From contig CAMCYR010000004.1 in assembly GCA_945885475.1 (NCBI GenBank), positions 46,667-110,666 on the forward strand: a DNA stretch of 64,000 bases, given 5' to 3'. Shown one piece after another: positions 63,955 to 64,000 of the stretch (position 1 is its first letter; the number at the start of each line of letters is the position of its first letter). Made by a program: the position numbers and the translations under genes. Origin of the DNA: Chitinophaga pinensis. Lineage in GTDB: Bacteria > Bacteroidota > Bacteroidia > 2-12-FULL-35-15. The notes beneath the pieces were generated by a model. That model was given only the letters and a program-made list of their open reading frames with translations, had not been told where the DNA came from and made no database searches.

Positions 63955-64000
63955 GCCGATGTAGCTCAGTTGGCCAGAGCAGCTGATTTGTAATCAGCTG
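63955..64000 (+). tRNA. tRNA-Thr (anticodon TGT), cut by the right edge
   Basis: The acceptor arm starts GCCGATG, the D arm GCTC-AGTTGGCCA-GAGC is complete, and the anticodon arm GCTGA-TTTGTAA-TCAGC gives anticodon TGT. The 3' half lies beyond the window. After rpsU, xerC and hpf this position fits the Bacteroidota order in which tRNA-Thr leads a tRNA cluster before tuf. Confidence 0.93.

Overview
The window looks like a chromosome segment of a Bacteroidota bacterium, of the gliding/Flavobacteriales-Sphingobacteriales kind. The reasons are the many secreted proteins with type IX secretion (T9SS) sorting tails of both type A and type B (CHU_C), a SecD-SecF fusion, a type III glutamine synthetase, a Bacteroidetes-type PurM, -7 promoter boxes of the form TAnnTTTG, A-rich start contexts with almost no Shine-Dalgarno sequences, and the syntenic block rpsU - xerC - hpf - tRNA-Thr that normally leads into the tuf operon.

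Layout. 1-20.1 kb (minus strand): three very large or large secreted repeat proteins and one small secreted protein. One gene is cut by the left edge. The other three (20068 to 4053) form a tight operon that includes a 4319-residue protein with 18 Ig-like and 22 SprB-like repeats. 20.3-21.7 kb (plus): malate dehydrogenase and a small retropepsin-like protein. 21.8-30.1 kb (minus): a metal-handling cluster made of a His/Cys-rich small protein, a TonB-dependent receptor, an MbnP-like lipoprotein, an MbnH/MauG-like di-heme protein, a beta-barrel-like protein with a CxxCxC N-terminus, a small lipoprotein, a cytochrome/beta-propeller fusion lipoprotein and a DCC-family thiol protein. This is the best candidate in the window for an incompletely described system. 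30.2-32.5 kb: an FG-GAP repeat T9SS cargo. 32.8-46.4 kb (plus): secDF, tatA, a Tat-signal flavin amine oxidase with a small outer-membrane-like partner, glnN, a PorE-architecture OmpA protein, purM and prfA. 46.5-51.4 kb: pyrF carrying an in-frame palindromic repeat insertion, then a four-gene run (DUF2851, PspC, K+ channel, sugar-nucleotide reductase). 51.6-57.9 kb: nhaD, two amino-acid permeases, a helix-hairpin-helix protein and apt. 58-64 kb: another T9SS cargo, acyl-CoA dehydrogenase, rpsU, xerC, hpf, a DUF218 protein on the opposite strand, and the start of tRNA-Thr.

How the genes fit together. Much of the window concerns moving proteins across membranes (SecDF, TatA, a PorE-like T9SS component) and the cargo of those routes (adhesins, FG-GAP and PKD proteins, a Tat-dependent oxidase). 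The TonB/MbnP/MbnH cluster probably imports or handles copper or a similar metal. The rest is core metabolism (mdh, glnN, purM, pyrF, apt, acyl-CoA dehydrogenase) and translation (prfA, rpsU, hpf). No insertion sequence, CRISPR array, phage or rRNA gene was seen. All family names come from sequence motifs read by eye, with no database search.
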